Shown here: in pieces, positions 9,010-16,147 of the stretch | How positions within the stretch are numbered: the first letter of the stretch is position 1 | How the letters are laid out: each line of letters begins with the position of its first letter | NCBI RefSeq assembly: GCF_022346995.1 | Contig: NZ_JAKRNM010000006.1 | Coordinates: 124,001 to 188,000, forward strand | DNA: 64,000 nucleotides | Direction: 5' to 3' | DNA from: Paenibacillus sp. ACRRY | GTDB taxonomy: Bacteria > Bacillota > Bacilli > Paenibacillales > Paenibacillaceae | Translations under genes and position numbers: made by a program | Notes under the pieces: model-generated | Seen by the model: the letters and a program-made list of their open reading frames with translations, nothing else | What the model was told of the DNA's origin: nothing | Database searches by the model: none

Positions 9010-9847
9010 CTTTTTGCTGATGGAGTCATCCGAATTCCAAGGGTGGCTCCAACAACAGAAAATAACCAGACTGATAAATAAACTGCAGGTCCATCACACA
9101 TGGCTCCCTAATTACAGCACACGGCGTAATCAGGACCATTTCAAGGCGCTGGAAGGGATTCGAAATACACACCTTGCAAATGGATGGACTGGTACAGGCC
9201 AAAACATAACTGTATTTGAAGATGGCAAGATAGCGATTAGTATGGATCGAGATTTAAATCAAACACCTGCAGGTATACGAGGTGCAAACACAGGTGCTCT
9301 CTGCGTGGAGATCATCGGCAATTTTGATGTCGGCGGTGACCGCATGACAGACGAGCAGAAACAGGCTGTATTGCATCTCTATGCTTGTTTGGCGATCAAA
9401 CTTAACATACCAGTCAACACAAACAATATTGTCTATCACGCTTGGTACACGGCCTCTGGACAATGGATAGGTGACTACGTGCAGGGGCGTTCCAGTAAAA
9501 CGTGCCCGGGAACTAACTTTTTCGGTGATGGTAATACACGATTGGCAGCAGCGCAAGGATTTATACCAGCTGTAAAAGCTGAAGTAATGCGAATTCAAAT
9601 GGGAGGCGATGAACCAATGACAGAATCAGAAAAGAAACGTGTTGACGATTTGCAAGCAACTGTAGATGCTCAGGCCAAGTGGATCGAGGCCGAGAAAGCG
9701 AAAGCTAATATGGAGTGTCCAAGCTGGGCTAAGACGGCCTATGAGTATTACAAGCCTTATATTGCTGACAGCAAGGGTAGTTATGACTTCTGGCGGCAAT
9801 TAGTAATCAACTATCGCAAAGAAGCTGGCATTAAAGTTCAATCCTAA
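8993..9847 (+). CDS. N-acetylmuramoyl-L-alanine amidase (endolysin)
   Basis: A 284-residue endolysin cutting the amide bond between MurNAc and the stem peptide. The N-terminal ~210 residues form an Amidase_2 fold with the zinc ligands visible as His in VHHTW, His in VYHAW and Cys in KTCPG. An Ala/Glu/Lys-rich helical linker follows, then a short C-terminal module (PSWAKTAYEYYKPYIADSKG) that may bind wall polymer. No signal peptide, so export needs a holin. ATG 8993 (AAGGGGGAA upstream) overlaps the previous gene by 17 bases. Confidence 0.92.
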   Translation: MLKKGNFLLMESSEFQGWLQQQKITRLINKLQVHHTWLPNYSTRRNQDHFKALEGIRNTHLANGWTGTGQNITVFEDGKIAISMDRDLNQTPAGIRGANTGALCVEIIGNFDVGGDRMTDEQKQAVLHLYACLAIKLNIPVNTNNIVYHAWYTASGQWIGDYVQGRSSKTCPGTNFFGDGNTRLAAAQGFIPAVKAEVMRIQMGGDEPMTESEKKRVDDLQATVDAQAKWIEAEKAKANMECPSWAKTAYEYYKPYIADSKGSYDFWRQLVINYRKEAGIKVQS

Positions 9848-9869
9848 TAAAAAAAGGTGAGGTGCAAAA

Positions 9870-10313
9870 ATGAATGAAATTATCCAATCTACTGTAACAA
9901 CGGTTCTTGTCTCTATTGCATGTCTGTTGGTGGCATTGCTGTTCTGGTTTTTGCTGAAGGAATGGCGTCAGCTTGGCGCTTGGATTGCGGCACGTAAAGC
10001 AGCAGCAGAGGCGAAGTCTGCTGAGTCCATTCAAAATACGCTATGGAGTGTGGCGCAAGAAGCATACGCTAAGGCTGAACATGCATTAGGTGAATTAGCC
10101 GGGTCCGAAAAGATGGACGTGGCTCTTAATTATGCAGTCAAACGATTACGTGCACTAGGTATTGTGGTTAATGCAGATGAAATCCGAGCGAAGATCCAGG
10201 AGGCTTGGGTTAAGCTGGACAAGATTCCAAAGCAACAAGCTGCTTCTGTAGCTAGTAAGGAAGTAGTTGCTGAGGTGCTTAAAGAGGAAATCAATAGAGC
10301 AGTTCAAAGATAA
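9870..10313 (+). CDS. Phage holin, LLH family
   Basis: A 147-residue protein with one N-terminal transmembrane helix (VSIACLLVALLFWFLLKEW), then a helical soluble part with the YAVKRLRALGI...I.AKIQEAW pattern characteristic of the LLH (Phage_holin_6) family. It would form the membrane lesion releasing the amidase encoded 22 bases upstream. AGGTGAGG precedes the ATG. Confidence 0.85.
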   Translation: MNEIIQSTVTTVLVSIACLLVALLFWFLLKEWRQLGAWIAARKAAAEAKSAESIQNTLWSVAQEAYAKAEHALGELAGSEKMDVALNYAVKRLRALGIVVNADEIRAKIQEAWVKLDKIPKQQAASVASKEVVAEVLKEEINRAVQR

Positions 10314-10321
10314 CATACAAG

Positions 10322-10358
10322 GCCTCGTTTATAAATTAAGCGAGGCTAGTCTTTTTTC
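10322..10358 (+). terminator. Terminator ending the lysis cassette
   Basis: GCCTCG (10322-10327) pairs with CGAGGC (10341-10346) through a longer AT stem; a T6 run follows. It closes the phage late transcript. Confidence 0.8.
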
Positions 10359-10527
10359 ATCCAATAAAACAGCTTTTAAACTTCTTCAACATACATAAAT
10401 TTGTCATAGAATAAACAAAAAGGTAGGAGGTTATTTAGTAGGAGGTGTAGAATGCTTTATAATATAAAATAGGCTATTGAATAGACGGCCAAAATTTGAT
10501 AGATTATATAGTTTTCCAAGAAACATA

Positions 10528-10555
10528 TTGATTAGTAGATTTTAAAGATTATAAT
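10528..10555 (+). promoter_or_regulatory. Promoter of the first accessory cassette
   Basis: TTGATT (10528-10533) and TATAAT (10550-10555) with a 16-base spacer, 37 bases before ATG 10592. With the terminator at 12074 it defines an independent moron-like unit. The preceding 10359-10527 is AT-rich with a doubled AGGAGG-like sequence but no ORF longer than a few codons; possibly decayed coding DNA. Confidence 0.65.
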
Positions 10556-10591
10556 AAAGCTAAAATAATTTATTTCTGAGAGGTTGCTATA

Positions 10592-11026
10592 ATGACCCTA
10601 CCTATCAATTTTAGATCTCTAATGGTATTTGAAGATGTCAATATTGTAGAAAATCAAGCAAACCCGCAAGTCAGTTTGGTTCAGCCCGTGTTGAATTTCT
10701 TAGTCCCTTTTTTACCTACTCAGTTGAGCTTTTGTGTATTCGCTGCTGTTTCAGATTTTAAACCTGAAGATGTGAACAACGTCGAAATTGTAATTACAAA
10801 TGAATTAACTAAAGAAGATATTATGATTATCCCTTGGCAAATTGAGCAGATCGAACAACCAACTGGTATAACCTCTACTGGCATTATGATTTCTAACATC
10901 AGAAATCTTATAATTCCTAACGAAGGCCAATATACAGTGTCTTTAAAAACATATGGCGAGGTACTGGGTACAACGTATTTTGAAGTTTTCCCACAACCAC
11001 AAAAGATGGAGACAAACAATGCCTAA
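10592..11026 (+). CDS. DUF6941-like protein, copy 1
   Basis: A 144-residue beta-rich soluble protein of unknown function. The opening (FRSLMVFEDVNIVENQ) and the sandwich-like rest resemble the DUF6941 family as I remember it, and the protein resembles the product of 13750-14154 in layout: short N-terminal strand, SLVQPVLNFLVPFLPTQLSF versus SIVEPLVSIHIPEFPTLLKC. GAGAGG precedes the ATG. It is the first gene of a three-gene cassette with its own promoter. The reading is markedly AT-rich compared with the tail genes. Confidence 0.65.
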   Translation: MTLPINFRSLMVFEDVNIVENQANPQVSLVQPVLNFLVPFLPTQLSFCVFAAVSDFKPEDVNNVEIVITNELTKEDIMIIPWQIEQIEQPTGITSTGIMISNIRNLIIPNEGQYTVSLKTYGEVLGTTYFEVFPQPQKMETNNA

Positions 11027-11495
11027 TCTTACAATGACCAATTATCAAGGGAATGTCGAAGCCAAGGCGACTGTAGAGGTAGAAGGGGGAAACAATAAAT
11101 CCCTAAATAACTTGACCAAAATGACCGTTGTTGGTTTGACAGTTATAGCGAACATGATTTATCCAGCAAGTACGCATGTTCAACAAGGCAATAACCTAAC
11201 TGCGAACAGAACAACAGGCATAAACTCTGTGGTAGGTGGTTATACTTCTATAAAAACCACTGAGTTAACTGGCTCAACAAATGGGGAGTTGGAGGCGATG
11301 GAAGTGAGGAGGATCTCAAGAAATAATTCCTTTGATTTCAATGCAGAACTTGAATACCACAATAAACTGCCGTCCAACCCACGTATAGATATCACAGAGA
11401 ATTTTGAGATAAAACCAATGAAGCATTTAAAAGAATCTGAGGTAAAGTTCTCATTAGAATACGCGGGTCGATTGCCAAAGCGCCCTAGAATCTGA
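11019..11495 (+). CDS. Hypothetical protein in accessory cassette 1
   Basis: A 158-residue protein, ATG 11019 overlapping the previous gene by 8 bases (coupled). Central hydrophobic stretch (MTVVGLTVIANMIYPAS, about residues 36-52) could be a membrane anchor; the rest is polar and beta-like, ending in a basic KRPRI. Not recognised. Partner position is equivalent to the coiled-coil membrane protein after the second DUF6941-like gene. Confidence 0.55.
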   Translation: MPNLTMTNYQGNVEAKATVEVEGGNNKSLNNLTKMTVVGLTVIANMIYPASTHVQQGNNLTANRTTGINSVVGGYTSIKTTELTGSTNGELEAMEVRRISRNNSFDFNAELEYHNKLPSNPRIDITENFEIKPMKHLKESEVKFSLEYAGRLPKRPRI

Positions 11496-11505
11496 GGTGA
11501 TTGAA

Positions 11506-12060
11506 ATGGCAGATAGCTGGTACGATATTATTAAGAGTGATGATCCAATAAATCAAGGAGATATACTTTTAGGATGCCCAATTATTATTCCTGAATACCC
11601 TAAAGACTACCTGGAATTAAAAAATGAAACTATAAAAGAGGCATCCGCAAAAGTATATTTTGATAACGTAGTAGTTTTAACTCAAGGATGTCTGATTGCT
11701 GGACCAAGTGGTCCGAAAGTAGATATGGTAACAGTGGCGCCATTTAGCGACGCCAAGGAAGATAGTTGGGGTACTGTCTCTGCAATAATGAAGGGAGAAA
11801 GACCTCCATATTACCTTTTAAATAAATCGGATCTAGAAATTGAAATTGATTATTCTATAGTGGACTTTGCGAACATTTATAGCATTACTTATGCACTATT
11901 AGACTCTTTTAGATTGAATACTGAAAAGAGATTGAGATTAAAAAGTCCATATGTCGAAGAGTTATCACAAAGATTTGGCTACTTTTATTCTAAAGTCGGT
12001 CAACCAAACGGATCAATTAATAAAGATGAGTTGAAAGCTCTGTGCACTAAGTCTAATTAA
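11506..12060 (+). CDS. Hypothetical protein with QGDI and TQxC motifs
   Basis: A 184-residue soluble protein. ATG 11506 follows GAGGTGATTGAA. The N-terminus (DPINQGDILLGCPIIIP) and the hydrophobic strand VVVLTQGCLIAGPSGP resemble a widespread uncharacterised family with a QGDI start and a (S/T)-(Q/H)-x-C-(D/E) motif; here the acidic residue is replaced by Leu, so any metal or catalytic site may be altered. This link is from memory and is inference. Last gene of the cassette. Confidence 0.55.
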   Translation: MADSWYDIIKSDDPINQGDILLGCPIIIPEYPKDYLELKNETIKEASAKVYFDNVVVLTQGCLIAGPSGPKVDMVTVAPFSDAKEDSWGTVSAIMKGERPPYYLLNKSDLEIEIDYSIVDFANIYSITYALLDSFRLNTEKRLRLKSPYVEELSQRFGYFYSKVGQPNGSINKDELKALCTKSN

Positions 12061-12073
12061 TTTGTATCTTAGT

Positions 12074-12097
12074 CCCGCTATAAAAAAGCGGGTTTTT
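12074..12097 (+). terminator. Terminator of accessory cassette 1
   Basis: CCCGC (12074-12078), 9-base A-rich loop, GCGGG (12088-12092), T5. Confidence 0.8.
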
Positions 12098-12126
12098 CTA
12101 TAATTTTTATAATTATTGGTGACCTA

Positions 12127-12336
12127 ATGAACAATACATACAAAGTGCTAACCACAGATATGGAATTCTTCACAGCTGCCATAAACCAGGTACGTGTATC
12201 GGTATGGCACGTTCAGGACGACAGAGAAGCGCTCATGGACTATGGTGGACCAATAGAAGAGTATAGTCCTCTTTCAATTAAAATCATGGGTGGCAGATAC
12301 TTTCGCAATATGTACGAATTCAGAGTACAAAAATAG
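12127..12336 (+). CDS. Small hypothetical phage protein
   Basis: 69 residues (MNNTYKVLTTDMEFFTAAIN...), with paired Tyr/Phe-rich ends and a GGPIEEYSPLSIKIMGGRYF core. GGTGA lies six bases before the ATG. No recognised domain. It is followed by a terminator shared with the opposite-strand nuclease gene. Confidence 0.5.
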   Translation: MNNTYKVLTTDMEFFTAAINQVRVSVWHVQDDREALMDYGGPIEEYSPLSIKIMGGRYFRNMYEFRVQK

Positions 12337-12364
12337 AGCAGGAGGGATAGCCTCGCTGCTCTTT
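12335..12364. terminator. Bidirectional terminator
   Basis: AGAGCAG (12335-12341) pairs with CTGCTCT (12356-12362). It lies between converging genes ending at 12336 (+) and 12367 (-). Confidence 0.65.
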
Positions 12365-12366
12365 GT

Positions 12367-12816
12367 TTATTCAAAAATAAACTCCACTAAGGTCCCATCC
12401 GGATATTCCTCTAACTGATTTCCTACCCAGCTGCCGGCACCACGATTATCGGATGGACTTATGTATTCAATATCTGCGCCTTCTCCACCTTCTGCACACA
12501 TTGCCATTGGCCATTCATCACGGTCATAGCCTTTCTTCGTTTCTACGCCTCTCAGTGACAGTTTACGGTTGTTTTCTGCTCCGTCCCGGTCAATAGTGCA
12601 TGTTGCTGGATGACCGCTCTCTATGGCGTTCTGGATGTGCTGAGCTGTCTCTGGATAGCGATCAGCAGGGAAGGTGATCTGTACCGTTGCTTCTTGTTCC
12701 TGCCGTGTTACAGGTGTTGTTTCTTCTGGTATTACTTCCGGATCCGTGTCGTTCCAATTCAGTATTGATCCAACGATAATCACCGCTAAGGCAATTGTTA
12801 CAAGCATCTTCCTCAT
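12367..12816 (-). CDS. Secreted NucA/NucB-type deoxyribonuclease
   Basis: 149 residues with an N-terminal signal/anchor (MLVTIALAVIIVGSILNW) and a NucA/NucB-like nuclease domain (about residues 45-149). The domain pattern is visible as GHPATCTIDRDGAENNRKLS, GYDRDEWPMAMCAEGG and ISPSDNRGAGSWVGNQL, where the RDEWPMA and NRGAGSW blocks are the family hallmark. In Bacillus these enzymes degrade DNA at the surface during sporulation (NucB) or uptake (NucA). ATG 12816 has GGGAGG seven bases before it, better than the in-frame ATG at 12831. It is last in a three-gene reverse-strand set inside the prophage, a moron-like insertion. Confidence 0.8.
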   Translation of the reverse strand: MRKMLVTIALAVIIVGSILNWNDTDPEVIPEETTPVTRQEQEATVQITFPADRYPETAQHIQNAIESGHPATCTIDRDGAENNRKLSLRGVETKKGYDRDEWPMAMCAEGGEGADIEYISPSDNRGAGSWVGNQLEEYPDGTLVEFIFE

Positions 12817-12831
12817 TCTCTGACCTCCCAT

Positions 12832-13119
12832 TTAATACTTCGGTAACTCCTTGAAATACTCCTTCACCTGACGCTCTAGAAGGGTGTATTCACGCTTTAT
12901 ACGCCAGTTCCTTATAATGTACCGTTTCTCCTGTGTAACGAGCGCAGGAGTGGTTACCCATCCCGTACAGCGATCATCCACATTAAACCCATACTTATCA
13001 AATGCCTTTATACATATTAATCGGACAGACTCAGGGTTTTGCTTACCTGTACCAGCACATTGATAGCACACATAACCAGAAGAGTAGCGGCCGGAGCCGC
13101 CACAGCGTTCACAGTTCAT
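12832..13119 (-). CDS. Zinc-finger (DnaJ central-domain-like) small protein
   Basis: 95 residues. The N-terminus carries two CxxC(x)G-type knuckles (CERCGGSGRY and CYQCAGTGKQ), the pattern of a DnaJ cysteine-rich repeat or zinc ribbon. The rest is basic and helical (KRYIIRNWRIKREYTLLERQ). Start overlaps the previous gene by four bases. Probably a small nucleic-acid or protein-binding phage protein; no closer call. Confidence 0.65.
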   Translation of the reverse strand: MNCERCGGSGRYSSGYVCYQCAGTGKQNPESVRLICIKAFDKYGFNVDDRCTGWVTTPALVTQEKRYIIRNWRIKREYTLLERQVKEYFKELPKY

Positions 13120-13367
13120 CGTGCATCACCATATGTAACTTTGCCGGTGATCTGCAGTTCCTCCAAGCGAGCACACGTTTCATGCTGCCATTCGGTATCC
13201 TCGGTCATAGAAGCAAGCAGGGATTCATTTTGCAACCGTGCTAATGTCCAACAGTGTTTGGCGTTCAAAGCCATACAGTGTTCAAGTTCAATCAATTCAG
13301 ACTCCGATAACGGACGCTTTTTATTGATGGACCATAACTCAGCCATTCTTGCGTGATAAGGGAACAT
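13116..13367 (-). CDS. Hypothetical helical phage protein
   Basis: 83 residues, helical and charged (ELIELEHCMALNAKHCWTLA...WQHETCARLEELQ) with several His/Cys. GGAGG stands eight bases before ATG. First gene of the reverse-strand operon that ends with the NucB-like nuclease; diverges from the RHH regulator gene. Confidence 0.6.
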   Translation of the reverse strand: MFPYHARMAELWSINKKRPLSESELIELEHCMALNAKHCWTLARLQNESLLASMTEDTEWQHETCARLEELQITGKVTYGDAR

Positions 13368-13399
13368 TTTTAACCGCCTCCTTGATCTTATGAGCCTAT

Positions 13400-13469
13400 T
13401 TTACATGCTTTAAAATGCTGTGTAAATACCTAATTCAAATATTGTTAAATATTTTTAAATGCTGTAAAA
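13400..13469. promoter_or_regulatory. Divergent operator region with direct repeats
   Basis: Between the reverse nuclease operon and the RHH gene the element AAATGCTGT occurs twice (13413-13421, 13457-13465), each flanked by A/T runs, and a related inverted half (TTTACATGC) precedes the first. Repeats at 44-base spacing upstream of a ribbon-helix-helix gene suggest autoregulatory operators controlling both directions. Confidence 0.45.
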
Positions 13470-13492
13470 TTGGTGGACAAGGAGTTGATGTT

Positions 13493-13657
13493 ATGGCAGG
13501 CAGACCGCCGAAGAAAGAAAAGAAGATAAGAGAGGCAATTTACTTTGAACCAGAGCTTATTGAGTGGCTGCGCGAGGAAGCTGAAAAGCAAAAATGTACT
13601 GTTAGTGTAATTGTTAATCAAATTACTGCCGCTAAGAAAGCTGAGTCCGCTACATAG
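13493..13657 (+). CDS. Ribbon-helix-helix regulator (CopG/Arc-like)
   Basis: 54 residues: basic N-terminus (MAGRPPKKEKKIREAIYFEP) then a helix-helix pattern (ELIEWLREEAEKQKCTVSVI). The REAIYFEPE strand and following helices fit an RHH DNA-binding dimer. GGAG eight bases before ATG 13493 fixes the start; the longer frame from 13415 runs through the operator region and lacks a ribosome site. Probably represses the divergent nuclease operon and itself. Confidence 0.7.
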   Translation: MAGRPPKKEKKIREAIYFEPELIEWLREEAEKQKCTVSVIVNQITAAKKAESAT

Positions 13658-13676
13658 AGTTGGCTTTCTTAGTTTT
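13632..13676 (+). terminator. Terminator overlapping the RHH gene end
   Basis: CTAAGAAAGC (13632-13641) pairs perfectly with GCTTTCTTAG (13663-13672), followed by TTTT. The left arm is inside the coding sequence. Confidence 0.65.
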
Positions 13677-13749
13677 CAAATAAAAAGAGGTAATTGATGA
13701 TTGGTGGCGAATAATGCTATCAATAATCTTAGGCGAGGGAGTAATAAGC

Positions 13750-14154
13750 GTGAAAGACATCAAAATATCATACATGATTGTTGCTCAAAACATTAATTAT
13801 GTAAAAGTGAATGACGGAGATATACAATTCTCAATTGTAGAACCATTAGTTAGCATACATATTCCCGAATTCCCTACCTTACTTAAATGTAGAGTCGCTT
13901 TTACAGCGACTGGGATGGAATACGGAGAAGCTTACAGAACATTCTTCAAAGTCAATGAACCCGATGGAAAGGTGGCTTTAGAAAAGGAAAAAAAGATAGT
14001 TTGCGATACTCACAGCGTATCACTTGTTGTCACCACCTTTGTTCAGGATATTGAAATTACTTTGTTTGAACCGGGTAAATATACTTTTGAAGCAGGTTTT
14101 AGGGATGTTATATCTGAAAAGTACACTTTACATGTGTGGCAAGGAGAGGTGTAG
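13750..14154 (+). CDS. DUF6941-like protein, copy 2
   Basis: 134 residues, beta-rich (IKISYMIVAQNINYVKVNDG, then SIVEPLVSIHIPEFPTLLKC and FFKVNEPDGKVAL). It resembles DUF6941 and the copy at 10592. GTG 13750 is preceded by AGGCGAGGGAG at good spacing; the in-frame ATG 13714 would add 12 residues not matched by copy 1. Followed three bases later by a coiled-coil membrane protein. Function unknown. Confidence 0.6.
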   Translation: MKDIKISYMIVAQNINYVKVNDGDIQFSIVEPLVSIHIPEFPTLLKCRVAFTATGMEYGEAYRTFFKVNEPDGKVALEKEKKIVCDTHSVSLVVTTFVQDIEITLFEPGKYTFEAGFRDVISEKYTLHVWQGEV

Positions 14155-14156
14155 AA

Positions 14157-14696
14157 ATGGCAAAACCTAATAAGGTAGTTTTTATGCCTAACGTCGATCC
14201 TCAATACACCTCGGATAGCATTGTTATTGGAGAAGAAGCATCAAAAGAAGAAATGAATGTATACAATCAGTCACCTACAGCGTATATTAGTGTTAAGAAG
14301 GAGGAACACACTATGGATGATTCCACTAAAGTTTTACTCAATCGCTTAGATCAAGACATGCGTGATCATAAGCAGGAGATTAGGGATCGTGATGCTTCCA
14401 TCCTTACAGATGCAAAAGAACGTGAGAATAGGTATCGCGAAGAATTGAAAGCGCAAGATGAGCGTTGGAGACAAGAGACTAAAGAGCGTGAAGAACGCAT
14501 CCTGAGAGCAATTGAGCAGGGGAATGAGAGCACCGAAAAACGGTTGGCTGCTATAGAAAGTGAAGTCTCAGCTAGTGTTAAACATTCACAAACGATGGTT
14601 ACAACTAATATTGTTGCTGCTATTGCTACATTTATCGGGGTTGCAGCACTCGTCATTACCACGATCGTAGCACTTGTGCAATTAATACCTAAATGA
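14157..14696 (+). CDS. Coiled-coil protein with C-terminal TM helix
   Basis: 179 residues: a polar N-terminus (about 50), a long charged coiled coil (about 55-140, e.g. RENRYREELKAQDERWRQET) and a C-terminal transmembrane helix (IVAAIATFIGVAALVITTIV). AGGAGAGG precedes ATG 14157. Topology suggests a membrane-anchored rod on the cytoplasmic face, as in some superinfection-exclusion or phage membrane proteins; no family recognised. Paired with the DUF6941-like gene. Confidence 0.6.
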   Translation: MAKPNKVVFMPNVDPQYTSDSIVIGEEASKEEMNVYNQSPTAYISVKKEEHTMDDSTKVLLNRLDQDMRDHKQEIRDRDASILTDAKERENRYREELKAQDERWRQETKEREERILRAIEQGNESTEKRLAAIESEVSASVKHSQTMVTTNIVAAIATFIGVAALVITTIVALVQLIPK

Positions 14697-14700
14697 TGCT

Positions 14701-14723
14701 CAGTCCTCGGACTGGGTATTTTT
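14701..14723 (+). terminator. Terminator of accessory cassette 2
   Basis: CAGTCC (14701-14706), two-base loop, GGACTG (14709-14714), then TATTTTT. Confidence 0.6.
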
Positions 14724-14727
14724 ACTG

Positions 14728-14757
14728 TTGCCCAAAGAACGTACGTTCGCATATAAT
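14728..14757 (+). promoter_or_regulatory. SOS promoter with LexA box
   Basis: A perfect GAAC-GTAC-GTTC palindrome (14737-14748) matches the Bacillus LexA/DinR box (GAACN4GTTC). It sits between TTGCCC (14728-14733) and TATAAT (14752-14757), which are 18 bases apart. LexA bound here would block RNA polymerase, so the downstream operon should be induced by DNA damage. Confidence 0.85.
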
Positions 14758-14774
14758 AAATACGAGGTGATAAC

Positions 14775-15062
14775 ATGTTAACGGACTACCAACGTAAAGT
14801 GCTTCGGATCTTGTACAACTATAGTGGCATTCGGCGTAGATTCCCGACAATCCATGAACTGACTGTTAAAACAGGTAAGCACGAGCCTGACGTTAAGGAT
14901 GCCCTCAACGCTCTTATAGACGCTGGATACATAAGTTGGGATGATAAATCAGATACAAACACAATCGTCATCCTGGAGGGCTGGGAACGCGATTCAGAGC
15001 GACCTATAACTCCACAACCAAAACCAAAACAAACTGATATAAGCTACTGGACCGAATACTAA
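14775..15062 (+). CDS. Winged-helix protein resembling the LexA DNA-binding domain
   Basis: 95 residues. The first 65 (YQRKVLRILYNYSGIRRRFP, then TIHELTVKTGKHEPDVKDAL, NALIDAGYI) follow the LexA N-terminal pattern: QxxVLxxI, PTxxEL, helix, then ALxxLxxxGYI. There is no S24 peptidase domain; the C-terminus is a short Pro/Lys tail. GAGGTG precedes ATG 14775. Being under a LexA box, it may act as an antirepressor or a competitor on phage or SOS operators. Inference. Confidence 0.65.
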   Translation: MLTDYQRKVLRILYNYSGIRRRFPTIHELTVKTGKHEPDVKDALNALIDAGYISWDDKSDTNTIVILEGWERDSERPITPQPKPKQTDISYWTEY

Positions 15063-15076
15063 GGGAGGCGTTTATC

Positions 15077-15412
15077 ATGGGTAGCAAATTAGCTGGTAAC
15101 GGATTATTCGAGGGATCATCAAGGCTCATTTTACCTGAGCACCGTGAAGCTTATCTGGCTGAAATGGAGAAGCAGAAGAGACGTGGGCAGCCAGAATTAG
15201 ACGATCAGGAAGTACAAGAAATCGAACGCAAAATAGTTGAGTCTTATAATAGAAGATGTACGATTGATTTGGTATTATTTAACCCTTTCTTCGATGAAGA
15301 ATTGTCCGGTGTCGTGGTAGGTCTAAATGTCGGCCGGCGTGAAGTCAAGTTGATGTTAGATGAAGAATTTAGATGGATAAAATTAGCTGAAATAACTTCT
15401 GCATCTGTATGA
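15077..15412 (+). CDS. YolD-like family protein
   Basis: 111 residues with the YolD-like pattern: GNGLFEGSSRLILPEHREAY near the N-terminus, then a beta barrel-like part ending EEFRWIKLAEITSASV. YolD-like proteins are usually next to UvrX/DinP-type Y-family polymerases and SOS controlled. Here no polymerase follows, but the LexA box upstream of the preceding gene (15-base gap) puts it in an SOS operon. GGGAGG precedes the ATG. Confidence 0.75.
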   Translation: MGSKLAGNGLFEGSSRLILPEHREAYLAEMEKQKRRGQPELDDQEVQEIERKIVESYNRRCTIDLVLFNPFFDEELSGVVVGLNVGRREVKLMLDEEFRWIKLAEITSASV

Positions 15413-15430
15413 AATTGACTGTGGAATTTG

Positions 15431-15474
15431 TCTCCCTTCCAGTATAATCAAACTATATCGATTACAAAGGGAGA
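15431..15474 (+). promoter_or_regulatory. Promoter region and RBS-masking inverted repeat of the agr-like operon
   Basis: TATAAT lies at 15443-15448; a -35 is poor (TTGACT at 15415-15420 is 22 bases away). TCTCCCTT (15431-15438) is an exact inverted repeat of AAGGGAGA (15467-15474). The right arm is the ribosome site of the next gene (GTG 15485). If transcription starts upstream of the left arm, the hairpin would hide the ribosome site; from the TATAAT start it would not. Confidence 0.45.
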
Positions 15475-15484
15475 CGGTGTTTAA

Positions 15485-16147
15485 GTGGGGGCTGCTACAT
15501 ATATTTTGATTGGTGCGCTTGATGTTTTTGCTGTGTTGGTTCTTATGCTAAAACTATATCGACTGCCGGTTAAGGACAAATTACTGGGGAAAGTAATTTT
15601 TTCTATACTTGCAGCGGGTGTTTCGTACTTAATTAGAATGATCTTGAACATACCAATTATCGATACTGCCGTTTTGATGTTGATGGTTATACTTTTTTTT
15701 CGATACTATTTAGAAATAAAGTTTTTCTACTCAGCTCTGATCTCAAGTGCTGGAATGAGCGCGTATGTCATTATTCAACTTTCTCTAGCTATGATTTATA
15801 TGGCAATTGGAGGAGATGTTCAAAGTGTTGTTTTAGAAACGCAGGGATACAAAGTCCAACTAATGCAAATATGTTCAATAGCCGTAGCTTATATAATCAC
15901 AACACTAATGTTTATATTTAGATGGGGATTTTCCTTTATCCCAGTACCTCCACATGATTTTAATATAAAAGTTGATTACAACAAGAATAGAGCTTTACTC
16001 ATCACTACCATTGCGACATTAATATTTATATCATTTGCAATGGTAATGCTGATGAATTATGTGATCGTCTTATTGATCCCGGCAGCGTTGTTGAGTTTTG
16101 GAGTCTCCTATTACTTCTCGAATAGGAGGGATCTGATAATTGATTGA
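15485..16147 (+). CDS. Polytopic membrane protein, AgrC-sensor-like but without kinase
   Basis: 220 residues with about six or seven TM helices (for example TYILIGALDVFAVLVLMLKL, TAVLMLMVILFFRYYL, VIVLLIPAALLSFGVSYYF). It is first in an operon with agrB-like, agrD-like and LytTR genes, and its last 8 bases overlap agrB. In classic agr systems AgrC has such an N-terminal peptide sensor followed by a histidine kinase; here no kinase part exists. By analogy with LytTR regulatory systems (HdrM/HdrR, BrsM/BrsR of Streptococcus) it may be a membrane inhibitor that holds the LytTR protein until peptide binds. Inference from gene order and topology. Confidence 0.65.
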   Translation: MGAATYILIGALDVFAVLVLMLKLYRLPVKDKLLGKVIFSILAAGVSYLIRMILNIPIIDTAVLMLMVILFFRYYLEIKFFYSALISSAGMSAYVIIQLSLAMIYMAIGGDVQSVVLETQGYKVQLMQICSIAVAYIITTLMFIFRWGFSFIPVPPHDFNIKVDYNKNRALLITTIATLIFISFAMVMLMNYVIVLLIPAALLSFGVSYYFSNRRDLIID

